In this document: positions 27,830 to 37,402 of the stretch, one piece after another
How the letters are laid out: each line of letters starts with the position of its first letter
Position numbering within the stretch: position 1 is the first letter of the stretch
Position numbers and translations under genes: made by a program
DNA from: a bacterium
GTDB taxonomy: Bacteria; Gemmatimonadota; Gemmatimonadetes; Gemmatimonadales; Gemmatimonadaceae
Length of the DNA stretch: 59,857 nucleotides
NCBI GenBank assembly: GCA_021813725.1
Contig: JAKAJN010000005.1
Coordinates: 2,449-62,305, forward strand
Direction: 5' to 3'
The notes under the pieces: generated by a model
Told to the model about the DNA's origin: nothing
What the model saw: only the letters and a program-made list of their open reading frames with translations
Database searches by the model: none

Positions 27830-29155
27830 GTGACCATCACCCCTCCAGCTCCCGCCGCGCGTCGCCAGTTTGGATTCTGGATGGCGACGGCGCTGGTCAT
27901 CGGCAACATCATCGGCTCGGCCATCTTCATGCTCCCCGCCGCAATCGCCCCGTACGGGTGGAACGCCGTCGCGGCGTGGGGGATCACGTTCGTTGGTGCA
28001 CTGAGCCTCGCATGGGTGCTGTCCGCGCTGGCGCGCAGCCTCCCGGATGTGGGCGGCAGCTACGGTTTCATGAAGCGCGGGGTCGGCGAGGGCGCGGCGT
28101 TCGTTGGCGCGTGGGGGTACATCGTCTCCGTCTGGGCGGCAAACGCCGGCATCACCATCGCGGGCATCAGCTACCTGACGCGCCTCCTGCCGTGGCTGGA
28201 ACGCACGCCGGGCGCCGCGTCCACGGCGGCGCTGGCGACCATTTGGCTCTTCGCGTGGGTTAACCTCCGCGGCCTGCGGAGCGCCGGCGGAATGCAGAGC
28301 GCGACAACCATCATCAAGCTGCTGCCATTCGTCGCCGTCATCGGACTCGCGTTCTGGCGCATCGCATCGCTTGGCGCGGCCGCGCTCCCGCCCATTTCGG
28401 AGACGTCGTTCTCCGTGTCCGGTGCATCGGGGGCGGTGGGCCTTACGCTGTTTGCCATGCTGGGACTGGAAAGCGCGGCCATCCCCGCGGATGTGGTGGA
28501 GGACCCGGAGCGCAACGTGCCGCGCGCGACGATGGTGGGCACGAGTCTGAGCGCAATCGTCACGCTCGTGGCCACCTGTTCCGTGGCGCTGATGCTCCCG
28601 CTCTCCGTGGTCTCGACGTCCAACGCCCCGGTGTCCGATTTCATCGCAACGGCGTTCGGCTCCGCCGCAGGGACCCTGGTCGCGCTCTGCGCAGTGATCA
28701 GCTGCCTCGGCTGTCTCAACGGATGGTTGCTGCTCAGCGGCGAACTCCCCGCCTCGATGGCACGGGCGGGCGCGCTGCCCGCCTGGTTCGCGTTGCCCAA
28801 CGGGCACGCGGCGCCGTCGCGCGGCATCGTACTCGGCGCGATCGTCTCATCGGCGCTGACATTGCTCGCCTACACGCGCGTGGGCGTGGCGGCGTACAAC
28901 TTTGCCACGCTCATCGCCACCGCGACCAACTTGGTGCTGTACCTGCTGTGCGTGGTCGCCGTCGCGCGTTTCATGCGCGACGGACGGGTGCCGCGCTCCC
29001 GCTCGCTCGTGGCCGCGACGGCCTTGGCGTTCGCCTTCGTGTTGTGGGCGTTCTACAGCTCGGGGGCCGAGTCGCTCGCGTGGGGCGGCGCGCTCACCGC
29101 GGCGGGGTGGCCCATCTACCGGCTCGCACGGCGCGCGGCCACCACAGCCGTGTGA
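27830..29155 (+). CDS. APC-superfamily amino acid permease (AdiC/YjeH-like)
   Basis: A 441-residue inner-membrane protein with about 12 hydrophobic segments. The first helix carries the substrate-carboxylate-binding glycine motif NIIGSAIFMLP. GGSYGFMKRGVGEGAAFVGAWGYI and MLGLESAAIPADVVEDPERNVPRA are strongly like basic amino acid/polyamine antiporters. It is likely an amino acid importer or exchanger. The GTG start is chosen since the frame begins there, just after the terminator. No decarboxylase of the AdiC acid-resistance type is adjacent; the preceding class III aminotransferase may share its substrate. Confidence 0.88.
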   Translation: MTITPPAPAARRQFGFWMATALVIGNIIGSAIFMLPAAIAPYGWNAVAAWGITFVGALSLAWVLSALARSLPDVGGSYGFMKRGVGEGAAFVGAWGYIVSVWAANAGITIAGISYLTRLLPWLERTPGAASTAALATIWLFAWVNLRGLRSAGGMQSATTIIKLLPFVAVIGLAFWRIASLGAAALPPISETSFSVSGASGAVGLTLFAMLGLESAAIPADVVEDPERNVPRATMVGTSLSAIVTLVATCSVALMLPLSVVSTSNAPVSDFIATAFGSAAGTLVALCAVISCLGCLNGWLLLSGELPASMARAGALPAWFALPNGHAAPSRGIVLGAIVSSALTLLAYTRVGVAAYNFATLIATATNLVLYLLCVVAVARFMRDGRVPRSRSLVAATALAFAFVLWAFYSSGAESLAWGGALTAAGWPIYRLARRAATTAV

Positions 29156-29172
29156 CAGCATGGCGGGTCGGC

Positions 29173-30711
29173 TTAGCGCCGCCGCCCGCCCAGCAGGGAA
29201 CCGAGCACACCGCGCACGAGCGTGCGAGAAATCGCGGTGCCGGTGCTGCGCGCCGCGCTCTTCGCCATCAAGTCGAGCAACCCGTCACGACGCCCGCCGC
29301 GCGGGCCGGTGCTGCCGAACAGCAGGGCGCCGACACCGCCGAGTACGGCACCCACGGCGCCCGCTCCCGCGGCGCCTGCCGCCGCCGGCGCGGCACTGCC
29401 TGCACCGGGTGGCTGGGGTGCGGTCGCCTGGGACGCCGCCGCGCGCGCCTGCAGCAGCTCGAACGCCGACTCGCGGTCCACTGCCTTCTCGTACACGCCG
29501 GCCACCACGGAGCGCTCGATGAGCGTCGCACGCTCCGCTGGGGTGATCGGCCCGATTTGCGAACCTGGCGCGAGCATCCACGCGCGTTCGGTGATGCCGG
29601 GAGTGCCCTTGGCATCCAGCAGCGACACAAGCGCCTCGCCAACGCCCAGTTCCAGAATCGCCTTCTCGATGTCGAGCGCGGGGTTGGCGCGCATCGTCTC
29701 GGCGGTGGTGCGCACCGCCTTCTGGTCGCGCGGCGTGAACGCGCGCAGTGCGTGCTGCACGCGATTGCCCAGCTGGCCCAGCACTTTGTCCGGAATGTCC
29801 GCCGGATTCTGCGTCACGAAGTAGACGCCGACGCCCTTGGAACGGATGAGCCGCACGACCAACTCGACCTTCTCGAGCAGCGCCGTGGGCGCGTCGGCGA
29901 ACAGCAGGTGTGCCTCGTCGAAGAAGAAGACGAGTTTCGGCTTCTCCGGATCTCCGCACTCGGGCAGGTTCTCGTACAGCTCCGACAGCAGCCAGAGCAG
30001 GAACGCGGCATAGAGCCGCGGGCTGTTCATCAGCTTGTCGGCGGCCAGTACATTCACCACGCCGCGACCATCCACGGTCTGCAGCAGGTCGTCGATGTTC
30101 AGCATCGGCTCGCCGAAGAACCGCTCGCCGCCCTGCTCCTCGATCTGCAGCAAGCCGCGTTGAATGGCGCCGATGCTCGCCGTCGAGACGTTGCCGTACT
30201 GCGTCTTGATCTGCGCCGCGTTGTCGCCGACGAACTGCAGGATCGCACGCAGGTCCTTGAGGTCGAGCAGCAACAGGCCGTGGTCGTCGGCGATCTTGAA
30301 CGCCATGGCCAGCACTCCCTCCTGCGTGTCGTTGAGGTTGAGCAGGCGGGCAAGCAGCAGCGGTCCCATGTCCGAGATCGTCGCCCGGATCGGATGTCCC
30401 TGCTCACCGAACACATCCCACATCGTCACCGGACATCCGCCCCACACGGGCTGCGGCAGTCGCAGTTTCTCGAGGCGCGCCGTCAGCTTCTCGCTTGGCT
30501 GGCCCGTCTTCGCGATGCCACTCAGGTCGCCCTTCACGTCGGCGACGAAGACAGGGACACCGATGACGGAAAAGCGTTCGGCCAGCACCTGCAGGGTGAT
30601 GGTCTTTCCCGTCCCTGTCGCGCCGGTGATGCAGCCGTGGCGGTTGGCGAGGGCCGGAAGCAGCGCCAGGTCGGCGCTGGCGCACTTGGCGATGACGAGA
30701 GGTTCGGGCAT
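29173..30711 (-). CDS. HerA-like ATPase (DUF853/YjgR type)
   Basis: A 512-residue protein with HerA/FtsK-type P-loop ATPase core. Walker A is [12 protein letters not shown] (about 29-40) and Walker [33 protein letters not shown] is the sensor/arginine-finger region. [10 protein letters not shown] and the following block are specific to the DUF853 family. The C-terminus has a low-complexity Ala/Gly tract (about 440-480) before a short helix rich in Arg. The function is uncertain; HerA relatives move DNA. The frame runs upstream to 30912, but ATG 30711 gives the family N-terminus ([22 protein letters not shown]). It follows the sulfatase by 32 nt. Confidence 0.88.
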   Translation of the reverse strand: MPEPLVIAKCASADLALLPALANRHGCITGATGTGKTITLQVLAERFSVIGVPVFVADVKGDLSGIAKTGQPSEKLTARLEKLRLPQPVWGGCPVTMWDVFGEQGHPIRATISDMGPLLLARLLNLNDTQEGVLAMAFKIADDHGLLLLDLKDLRAILQFVGDNAAQIKTQYGNVSTASIGAIQRGLLQIEEQGGERFFGEPMLNIDDLLQTVDGRGVVNVLAADKLMNSPRLYAAFLLWLLSELYENLPECGDPEKPKLVFFFDEAHLLFADAPTALLEKVELVVRLIRSKGVGVYFVTQNPADIPDKVLGQLGNRVQHALRAFTPRDQKAVRTTAETMRANPALDIEKAILELGVGEALVSLLDAKGTPGITERAWMLAPGSQIGPITPAERATLIERSVVAGVYEKAVDRESAFELLQARAAASQATAPQPPGAGSAAPAAAGAAGAGAVGAVLGGVGALLFGSTGPRGGRRDGLLDLMAKSAARSTGTAISRTLVRGVLGSLLGGRRR

Positions 30712-30743
30712 AGGAGAATAGTGAGCGGTACGGCGAAAATCCG

Positions 30744-32192
30744 CTATCGGGCGGGCGGTGCCGGGTGCGCCACCCGCATGTCCGCGCTGTCGCGAATTGC
30801 CGTGAGGCGCTGCGCCACGGCCGGCTGAAGGGCCGCGAGATCCACCAGTTCTCCCGGATCTGCCGTCACATTGAAGAGCCGCAGCGTGTCGCGCACCCAG
30901 ACGCCCTTCCATCCGCCGAACAGCACCGCCGACTGGTTGCGATCAGGCGAGAACCAGACGAAGACATCGCGGTTCTTCACCACCCCCTTGCCAATGAGCG
31001 CCGGCAGGAGTGACCGCCCATCGATGCCCTTCGGCTCCGGAATTCCGGCTGCGGCGGCGACGGTTGCGTGCACGTCGGTGAAGTCGGCGCGCACCGCTGA
31101 CGCGCTTCCCGGTTTGATCTTCCCCGGCCACACCACGATTCCCGGGACGCGCAGGCCGCCCTCGAACAGGTCGCCCTTGAATCCGCGGAAGCCCATCGTG
31201 CCGTTGAACCAGCGGCCAATCTGGTCGGTGCTTCCGTCAGCTGCGCCGCGCAGCATCGTCGCCCCGTTGTCCGACAGGAAGATGATCATCGTGCGCTTGG
31301 CGACGTCGAGTGAGTCAAGCAGGGCGCGCAGGTGGCCCAGATCCTGGTCGAGCCGCCAGACCTGCGCGGCGTAGCTCTTCTTCGCCATCGGCCAGGGCTT
31401 GTCGGCGTATGGCCCCAGCGAGGTGACCTCGTATCCGCCGTCTTCCTGGCCGCGCGCCCCTTCGCCATTGATGTGCGGCAGCGTCGTGGCCCAGTAGAGG
31501 AAGAACGGCTTCTTCGCGTTCGCGCGGATCCAGGAGAAGGCCTTCGCGCCAATCATGTCAGGCGCATACGCCACGCGCGTGGTGGCGCGTCCGGTCCCCA
31601 TCGGTCCGGCGTTCGGCACGACATTGCCGGTCTTCACCGAGTCTTCGTTGCTGATCAGATACTCGGGGAAATAGTTGTGCGCGTGCCGCTGGTCGCGAAA
31701 ACCGAAGAATGCGTCAAAACCCTGCGCGTTGGGCCAGCTCTCGCGCTCACTGTCCCAGCTCAGCCCCCACTTGCCGAACAGCCCCGTTGTGTATCCCTTG
31801 GCCTTCAAGCGCTTGGCGAGCGTCACGTCGCTGGTGCGCAGATAGTCGTTGTCGTTATCGTCGAGTCGGCAATGGCCATTGTGCAGCGCCGTCATCAGCG
31901 AACAGCGCGCCGGACCGCAGACGGCGGCGCTCGAACGCACTTCGGACAGCGCCATCCCATCCCGCGCCAGTTGGTCGATGTTTGGCGTCCGCAACTCCGT
32001 CTGGCCCCACGGTCCGATTTCGCCGATGCCGAGGTCGTCGGCGAGGAAGATCACGATGTTCGGCGGTGGTTCGGCCGGGCGTGCGGGCGCAGCGCGCCGC
32101 GCCGGCGCACGTGTGGTGCGTTGGGCGCTCGTCCCCGCAGGAAGACATCCCAACACGGCAACCGCGATAAGCAGCAGGGGCTTGCGAGTCAT
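30744..32192 (-). CDS. exported sulfatase (arylsulfatase A-like)
   Basis: A 482-residue protein with signal peptide ([20 protein letters not shown]; the cysteine also allows lipidation). Calcium site D52-D53 lies in [11 protein letters not shown]. The formylglycine motif is C92-G-P-A-R96, matching CxPxR, so activation by a formylglycine-generating enzyme is expected; none is in the window. [31 protein letters not shown] and [13 protein letters not shown] are family blocks. It removes sulfate esters from aryl or polysaccharide substrates in the periplasm. The long upstream open frame (to 32870) is antisense to the phosphatase gene; ATG 32192 has GGAG. Confidence 0.9.
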   Translation of the reverse strand: MTRKPLLLIAVAVLGCLPAGTSAQRTTRAPARRAAPARPAEPPPNIVIFLADDLGIGEIGPWGQTELRTPNIDQLARDGMALSEVRSSAAVCGPARCSLMTALHNGHCRLDDNDNDYLRTSDVTLAKRLKAKGYTTGLFGKWGLSWDSERESWPNAQGFDAFFGFRDQRHAHNYFPEYLISNEDSVKTGNVVPNAGPMGTGRATTRVAYAPDMIGAKAFSWIRANAKKPFFLYWATTLPHINGEGARGQEDGGYEVTSLGPYADKPWPMAKKSYAAQVWRLDQDLGHLRALLDSLDVAKRTMIIFLSDNGATMLRGAADGSTDQIGRWFNGTMGFRGFKGDLFEGGLRVPGIVVWPGKIKPGSASAVRADFTDVHATVAAAAGIPEPKGIDGRSLLPALIGKGVVKNRDVFVWFSPDRNQSAVLFGGWKGVWVRDTLRLFNVTADPGELVDLAALQPAVAQRLTAIRDSADMRVAHPAPPAR

Positions 32193-32348
32193 GCGGCATC
32201 TCCAGGCGTGAATCACGGCCCGCGCCATCGCGCGGGCGATGCCACGGGGTTGCGCGACGCAACGCGCGCCGCCGAGAGGCAAAAAGCGCGCGCGGACGCT
32301 ATCGTATGCAAGGACGTCAATTACCCCCCAGCGGTTACTGGAGTTGCG

Positions 32349-32927
32349 ATGACAGCGTTGAAACCGGGCTTGCTCGCCCTCGCCGCGGTGCTCTGCCTGC
32401 CGTCGGTGTCGCGCGCGCAGGGCGGCGCATCGGGCGACAAACTCGTGTTCATCGTGCGTCACGCGGAGAAGGCGAGCGCTACCGATCCCGATCCGTCGTT
32501 GAGCACCGAAGGCCAGGCGCGCGCGGCGGCCCTCGCGGTCGCCTTGCGCGATGCGGCCATCACCGACGCGCTGGTGACGCCGCGCAAGCGCACCATTGAG
32601 ACGGCCGCCGGCGTTGTCGCCGCACGTCAGCTCACCGCGCACGTCGTCGGTTTCGGCGCAAGCGGCGAGGCGCACGCGGCGGCGGTGGCCGACGCAGTGC
32701 GCGCCGCGAAGGGAAATGCCGTACTGGTGGTCGGCCACAGCAATACGGTGCATCGCATCATCGCCGCGCTCGGCGGACCGCAACTGCCGGAACTGTGCGA
32801 CCCGCAGTACGATGGACTCTACATCGTGCATCTTCCGGCACGTGGCGCGCCGTCGCTGGTTCGGGCGCATTTCGGCGCGAGCGATCCGCCGAATGCCGCC
32901 ACCTGCGTCGCGAACTCCATGCGGTAG
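32349..32927 (+). CDS. exported histidine phosphatase family protein
   Basis: A 192-residue protein with signal peptide (LLALAAVLCLPSVSRAQ). The phosphohistidine motif is VFIVRHAEKAS (RHxE), followed by LSTEGQARAAALA, the SRKRTIET-like block TPRKRTIETA, and the second His in VVGHSNTVHRI. This is the small SixA/phosphoglycerate-mutase-like branch, probably a periplasmic phosphatase. The substrate is unknown. It is divergent from the sulfatase, and the carbonic anhydrase follows by 57 nt. Confidence 0.88.
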   Translation: MTALKPGLLALAAVLCLPSVSRAQGGASGDKLVFIVRHAEKASATDPDPSLSTEGQARAAALAVALRDAAITDALVTPRKRTIETAAGVVAARQLTAHVVGFGASGEAHAAAVADAVRAAKGNAVLVVGHSNTVHRIIAALGGPQLPELCDPQYDGLYIVHLPARGAPSLVRAHFGASDPPNAATCVANSMR

Positions 32928-32984
32928 ACGTTTCGCCTCCCTCGCCGTTCCCCGCCGTCGTCCCTACGCCTCAGCATCCCTCCC

Positions 32985-33617
32985 GTGCCTCTCACGACAC
33001 TCTTCGAAAACAACCGCCGTTGGGCGGAGCGCATCGCCGCGGCGCACCCGGGCTTCTTCTCGGAGCTGCTGGAGCAGCAGTCGCCCGAGTACCTGTGGAT
33101 CGGCTGCTCCGACAGCCGCGTGCCGGCCAACGAGATCGTCGGCCTGGCCCCGGGCGAACTGTTCGTCCATCGCAACGTCGCCAACGTCGTGGTGCACACC
33201 GATCTCAATTGTCTTTCGGTGCTGCAGTACGCCGTGGACGCGCTGAAGGTGAAGCACGTCATCGTCTGCGGACACTACGGCTGCGGCGGCGTCCGCGCGG
33301 CACTCGACGACGCACGGATGGGGCTCATCGACAACTGGCTGCGCCACGTGCAGGACGTGCAGCAGAAGTACGACCACGTGCTGCCGGTCGGCGATGCGCA
33401 CGCGCGCCTGCACCGGCTGTGCGAGCTGAACGTGGTGGAGCAGGTGCGCAACGTGTGCGAGACGACGATCCTGCGCGACGCGTGGGCGCGCGGCCAGGCC
33501 GTGACGGTACACGGATGGATCTATGGCCTAAGCGACGGCCGCTTGAAGGACCTCGGACTCGTGGCCCGTTCGTGGGCGGAGTGTGAGGCGCAGGTCGCGG
33601 CGGTGACCCGCGCCTAG
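32985..33617 (+). CDS. can: beta-carbonic anhydrase
   Basis: A 210-residue cytosolic zinc enzyme converting CO2 and water to bicarbonate. Zinc ligands are C41 (in GCSDSRVPANE), H97 and C100 (in GHYGCGG). D43 and R45 form the catalytic dyad. LFVHRNVANVV and NWLRHVQDVQ are typical of the Can-type clade. It starts at a GTG, the first residue matching the family N-terminus (TTLFENNRRWAE). Its stop overlaps the end of the convergent desaturase gene by 4 bp. Confidence 0.92.
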   Translation: MPLTTLFENNRRWAERIAAAHPGFFSELLEQQSPEYLWIGCSDSRVPANEIVGLAPGELFVHRNVANVVVHTDLNCLSVLQYAVDALKVKHVIVCGHYGCGGVRAALDDARMGLIDNWLRHVQDVQQKYDHVLPVGDAHARLHRLCELNVVEQVRNVCETTILRDAWARGQAVTVHGWIYGLSDGRLKDLGLVARSWAECEAQVAAVTRA

Positions 33618-34657
33618 CCGCGCCGCGCGCGCCACCGCCGGCGCGCCTCACCAAAGCTCACCAGCTTGCGCTGCTCCTCATCGAAGAGCGCCAGCCGCAG
33701 CACCTTCACCGCATCCGGCATCCGCAGCACCGGAGCCAACTCGAACATCGGGTGCGAGTTGTGCGCGGCCTCGAGCTTGTAGTTGGGCACCTTCGGTGCC
33801 AGATGATGCACGTGGTGCAGGCCGATGTTGCCGGTGAACCACTGCATCACGCGCGGCAACTTGAGGTACGAACTGCCCCGAATCGCCGCGTTGGCGTAGT
33901 CCCACTCCTCGTGCTCGGCCCAGTACGCATCCTCAAACTGGTGCTGCGCGAAGAAGAGCCAGATGCCGCCGAGCAGCGAGAGGTAATACGCTGGCAGGTA
34001 CGTCGTCACGAGCGTCTTGGTGCCGAGCACCATGACCAGGATGGCAATGAGGCCGATCACCGAAATGTTGGTGAGCAGCACGCTCATCAGTTCATCACGC
34101 GCCGCTCCCTTGCGCAGCGAGGGAAAGCGCTGGTGCAGGAAGAAGTAGACCGGGCCGACCGTCAGCAAGAAGGCCGGCATCCGCGAGAGACGATACGTCA
34201 GGCGTCCCATCCATCCCTTCGCGAAGTACTCCGCCATCGTCAGGGTGTAGATGTCGCCAATGCCACGGCGATCGAGGTCGCCCGACGACGCGTGGTGCAG
34301 CGCGTGCTCACGGCGCCACTTGGCATAGGGCATGAAGGTCAGGAAGCCCGTCAGCACCCCGACGATGTCATTGGCGCGCCGGCTCGTGAAGAACGAACCG
34401 TGCCCACAGTCATGCATGATGATGAACGTCCGCGTGAGCAACCCGGCCGTCGGCAGCGAAAGCCCCAGTGTCAGCAGGTATGACACCTTGCGTGCCCAGT
34501 ACAGCGCCACGAGCGCTCCGAGCAGCAGCGCGACCGTCGTCACCAGCTGGAAGACCGAGGCCCTCCGCGACGCCTGCGCGTACGGGGCGACGAGCGACCT
34601 CCAATTCTTCGGCACTTGCGCCGAAGCGGTACTGGCGGCGGGAACGGCTGTGGCCAT
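33614..34657 (-). CDS. fatty acid desaturase (acyl-lipid omega type)
   Basis: A 347-residue membrane protein. The three di-iron histidine boxes are HDCGH (82-86), HALHH (118-122) and HHVHH (281-285), spaced as in DesA/FAD2-like desaturases, with hydrophobic hairpins between them and two more in the middle. It introduces a double bond into membrane acyl chains. ATG 34657 has AGGAG at 9 nt; the frame continues to 34750, but that stretch is not family-like. The electron donor is not encoded nearby. An AT-rich stretch just upstream (ATCTTTAAAG) may hold its promoter. Confidence 0.9.
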   Translation of the reverse strand: MATAVPAASTASAQVPKNWRSLVAPYAQASRRASVFQLVTTVALLLGALVALYWARKVSYLLTLGLSLPTAGLLTRTFIIMHDCGHGSFFTSRRANDIVGVLTGFLTFMPYAKWRREHALHHASSGDLDRRGIGDIYTLTMAEYFAKGWMGRLTYRLSRMPAFLLTVGPVYFFLHQRFPSLRKGAARDELMSVLLTNISVIGLIAILVMVLGTKTLVTTYLPAYYLSLLGGIWLFFAQHQFEDAYWAEHEEWDYANAAIRGSSYLKLPRVMQWFTGNIGLHHVHHLAPKVPNYKLEAAHNSHPMFELAPVLRMPDAVKVLRLALFDEEQRKLVSFGEARRRWRARRG

Positions 34658-34769
34658 GCGGCTATTCTCCTGGAAATCGGTCACAAACTTTAAAGATAGC
34701 CGAACCATGTCGGGTTCACCACCGATATGTTGTAGGCAATTGTCTGACATTCGGCTTCCGCCGGCAAGA

Positions 34770-34806
34770 CAAAGGCCCGGCAGGCATCGCGCCCGCCGGG
34801 CCCTTG
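34770..34806 (-). terminator. rho-independent terminator after the FecR-fusion gene
   Basis: A 16-bp imperfect stem (34770-34785 with 34791-34806) around a 5-nt loop. Read on the minus strand it ends in CCTTTGTCTTG. It lies 14 nt past the stop of the FecR-type gene and ahead of the desaturase. Confidence 0.8.
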
Positions 34807-34819
34807 TCGGCGTGAGCCG

Positions 34820-36079
34820 CTACCGCTTCTTCGCCTTCACGTTGGCGGCGTTGTCCACCAGCGAGGCCTTGCCATCGGTCACCAGCGTCACCTTCACGGC
34901 GCCACCATCCTCAAGCGCCTTGATCGCCACCTTCGCCGAATCGAGCGAGGCGCTCATCGACACCGGCCGGTCGAGGAACGACGTGTCCTTCGGTACGATA
35001 TCGATGCCGTACCACTTCTTCATCTCGGCGAGCACGCGGCGCAGCGGCTGGTTGTGCGCGTCGAAGTTGCCGCCTATCCATCCGAACGCGAACTCCGCGC
35101 GATTGGCGTCGAGGTCCATGAACGTCCCGTTGTTCAGGACGAGCAGTGTTGCGCCCGCGGCCAGCGGCTGTTCGATCTTGCCGGCGCGCACGGTCAGGGT
35201 GCCCTTCACCGCCTTCAGCAGCGCGGCGTTGCTGTCCTCGGGGAACGACCGCCCGATGAACTCGGCGTCGTTGGCGTACACCCACGCGTTGCCAACCTTG
35301 ACCAGCAGCGGGGAGTCGAGCTTGGGCGCCTTGATGTCCGCCACGCCCAGGATCTGCATCGCGCGTGCATCGAGCGGATAGCTGGCGGTGTACTTCACGA
35401 ACGTCGAGGTCCCCATGTGCACCACCACGCTGTCTTCCATCGTCACGCTGCCGCGTTGGCCGTCCTTCGTGCGCATGGACTTGGCGTCATCCTTGTTCAG
35501 CAGCTGCTGCGCCTTGGTCCCCTCGGCGCCCTTGTTGAAGTACCAGAGGGGCAGACCAGCGGCGGCAGCCAGCAGGATGACGATGATGGCGTAGGTGCCG
35601 GTGCGCTTCTTGCCGGCCACCTTCTTCATGTGCGCCGCGGCCTCGTGCCGGCTCTGCTCGGCGCGCTGCTTGGCCACGGCCGACGGATCGGCATGCGCCG
35701 CGTGGAGCACGCCCGTGACCTTGGTCCACCACTGTTCGAGCGAATCGACCGGCGTCGGTTCGTGCGTCTTGGCGTGGTTGCCGCCCATATGGTGCGCGGC
35801 CGTGCGGCGGCGCAGTTCGTGCGCGGCTTCGCCGCCGATCGCCGCATGCAGCAGCGCCTGCAGTTGGTCGGGCGACTCGATCTTCGCGCGGCGGTCCCAG
35901 ATGTCGAGGAAGGCGCTCGCCGCCACCTTCTGCGCGCCGCCGGGGTCGTCGAGCTTCTCGTTCGCTTCCTGCGTAAAGGCTTCGAAGTTCGCGCGGAAGA
36001 TCTGTTCCAGCGCGGTCTCCTTGCCGGCCTTGAAGTCAGCGAAGAGCTCAGGGCTGATCGGGGCAAGGGATGCAGGCAT
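34820..36079 (-). CDS. membrane protein with sigma-70 region 2-like N-terminus, FecR domain and STN-like C-terminus
   Basis: A 419-residue protein. Residues 8-95 resemble ECF sigma region 2 (ELFADFKAGKETALEQIF, then AASAFLDIWDRRAKIES, ending HELRRRTAAHH), although no region 4 is present. One transmembrane helix lies at 161-180. Residues 204-335 follow the FecR pattern (DGQRGSVTMEDSVVVHMGTST, then a GTLTVRAGKIEQPLAAGA block and FGWIGGNFDAHNQPL). Residues 338-410 look like an STN/secretin N-domain (RRVLAEMKKWYGIDIVP). FecR proteins relay signals to ECF sigma factors, so this may be a self-contained sensor. ATG 36079 has AGGAGG; the longer open frame upstream is antisense. Confidence 0.75.
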   Translation of the reverse strand: MPASLAPISPELFADFKAGKETALEQIFRANFEAFTQEANEKLDDPGGAQKVAASAFLDIWDRRAKIESPDQLQALLHAAIGGEAAHELRRRTAAHHMGGNHAKTHEPTPVDSLEQWWTKVTGVLHAAHADPSAVAKQRAEQSRHEAAAHMKKVAGKKRTGTYAIIVILLAAAAGLPLWYFNKGAEGTKAQQLLNKDDAKSMRTKDGQRGSVTMEDSVVVHMGTSTFVKYTASYPLDARAMQILGVADIKAPKLDSPLLVKVGNAWVYANDAEFIGRSFPEDSNAALLKAVKGTLTVRAGKIEQPLAAGATLLVLNNGTFMDLDANRAEFAFGWIGGNFDAHNQPLRRVLAEMKKWYGIDIVPKDTSFLDRPVSMSASLDSAKVAIKALEDGGAVKVTLVTDGKASLVDNAANVKAKKR

Positions 36080-36233
36080 TACAGCCTCCTGATGGATTTG
36101 ATAGGTGCGTGTGCGACGCAATCCACAGCAGGGGGGCGGGCCGGCACTGGCAGCCGGGTACATCCGTAAGGCACGCCCGTGACGGCTCGCACCGGGCGGA
36201 GTACCTTCATCGCAACCGCACTCGAGGTGAGCG

Positions 36234-36626
36234 ATGTTTCCAACGGCGCCACTGCTGCTTCTCGCCGCTGTCGTACTCCCACAAACAAAGTGGCAAGAAA
36301 TTGGCAGGACGTCCACAGGGAATTCCGTGTTTCTTGACGGAAAATCTGTCCGGAAAGCCCCTGACGGCATCGTGACGGCACGGCTGCGCGTCACGTACGC
36401 GCCGCCGCTGGACACGCCCAAGGGCAAGGTGACGAGTTCGCGCGCGGTCGCGATGTTCGACTGTGCCAAGGGGCTCGTGGCCACCAAGGAGAGCGTCCTC
36501 TTCCTCAACGAGGCCAAGGGCGTCGTATTCAGCCAGCGGACAATTGCCAAGCCGGGGTTCGGTCCCGCGCTCACCAGCACGTTCGCCGATGTGGCGCTCA
36601 AGCATCTCTGCGCTCGCAAACCTTGA
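36234..36626 (+). CDS. surface-adhesin protein E-like exported protein
   Basis: A 130-residue protein with signal sequence (FPTAPLLLLAAVVLP). It shows WQEIGRTSTGNSVFLDGKSVRK, a central strand block ending AVAMFDCAKG and a final VALKHLCARK. The paired cysteines and the W..ig...g..vflD pattern match surface-adhesin protein E-like domains, usually annotated as hypothetical. The function is unknown. GAGGTGA precedes the ATG. It is divergent from the FecR fusion and followed after 11 nt by the creatininase gene. Confidence 0.72.
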   Translation: MFPTAPLLLLAAVVLPQTKWQEIGRTSTGNSVFLDGKSVRKAPDGIVTARLRVTYAPPLDTPKGKVTSSRAVAMFDCAKGLVATKESVLFLNEAKGVVFSQRTIAKPGFGPALTSTFADVALKHLCARKP

Positions 36627-36637
36627 CCTGATTCGCC

Positions 36638-37402
36638 ATGTCCAGCCTGCCATCCGTCCTCGCCACGACCCACTGGCCCGTCGTGGCCGGCGCCCGCTAT
36701 GAAGTGGCGGTCCTGCCGTGGGGGGCAACGGAGCCGCACAACCGGCACCTCCCGTACGCCACCGACAATGTGGAAGCCGACGGCATCGCGGCCGCGGCGG
36801 CGGAGCGCGCCAATGCGCGCGGCGCCCGCGTCGTCGTGCTCCCTGCCGTTCCGTTCGGCGTGCAGACGGGACAGCTCGACCTGCCGCTGGCGATCAACCT
36901 GAATCCGAGCACCCAGGCCCGCGTGCTCGCCGACGTCGTGGCCTCCGTCGAGCGCGCCGCAATCCGGAAATTCGTCCTGTTCAACGGACATGGCGGCAAC
37001 GACTTCAAGCAAATGATGCGCGAGCTGCAGCCCACCACACCGGTCTTCCTCTGCTCGCTTAACTGGTGGCAGGTGGTGGACGGTCGCGCCTTCTTCGACG
37101 AACCGGGCGATCACGCCGGCGAACTTGAGACGAGCGTGATGCTCCACCTGCGCCCGGACACCGTGCGCCCGCTTTCGGAAGCGGGGGACGGCGCCGAGAA
37201 GAAGCCCGACATGACCGGGTTCCGCGAACGGTGGGTCTGGACGCAGCGTCCGTGGACGAAGGTGAGCGCCGACACCGGAATCGGCGATCCCCGCGCGGCA
37301 AGCGCCGACAAGGGGGCGCGGTATGTGGATGCCGTGGCCGACCGCATTGCGCAGTTCTTCGTGGAGCTGTCGCAGGGCGATCCCGCCTCGATGTACAAGT
37401 GA
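36638..37402 (+). CDS. creatininase family amidohydrolase
   Basis: A 254-residue protein with the creatininase metal site: E32 and H34 in GATEPHNRHLP, D43 in YATDN, H118 in FNGHGGND and E162/E164 in DHAGELETS. These bind two divalent ions. Members hydrolyse cyclic amides or lactams, or act in cofactor maturation (MftE-like). The substrate here is unknown. The stop overlaps the next gene's GTG (GTGA), so they are translationally coupled. Confidence 0.9.
   Translation: MSSLPSVLATTHWPVVAGARYEVAVLPWGATEPHNRHLPYATDNVEADGIAAAAAERANARGARVVVLPAVPFGVQTGQLDLPLAINLNPSTQARVLADVVASVERAAIRKFVLFNGHGGNDFKQMMRELQPTTPVFLCSLNWWQVVDGRAFFDEPGDHAGELETSVMLHLRPDTVRPLSEAGDGAEKKPDMTGFRERWVWTQRPWTKVSADTGIGDPRAASADKGARYVDAVADRIAQFFVELSQGDPASMYK

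Noticed and set aside
26063-28807. 914-codon open frame on the minus strand
   Set aside because: Antisense to the Rid, aminotransferase and permease genes, all with good motifs.
27830-29155. AdiC acid-resistance system
   Set aside because: No amino acid decarboxylase partner next to the permease; only general APC antiporter similarity.
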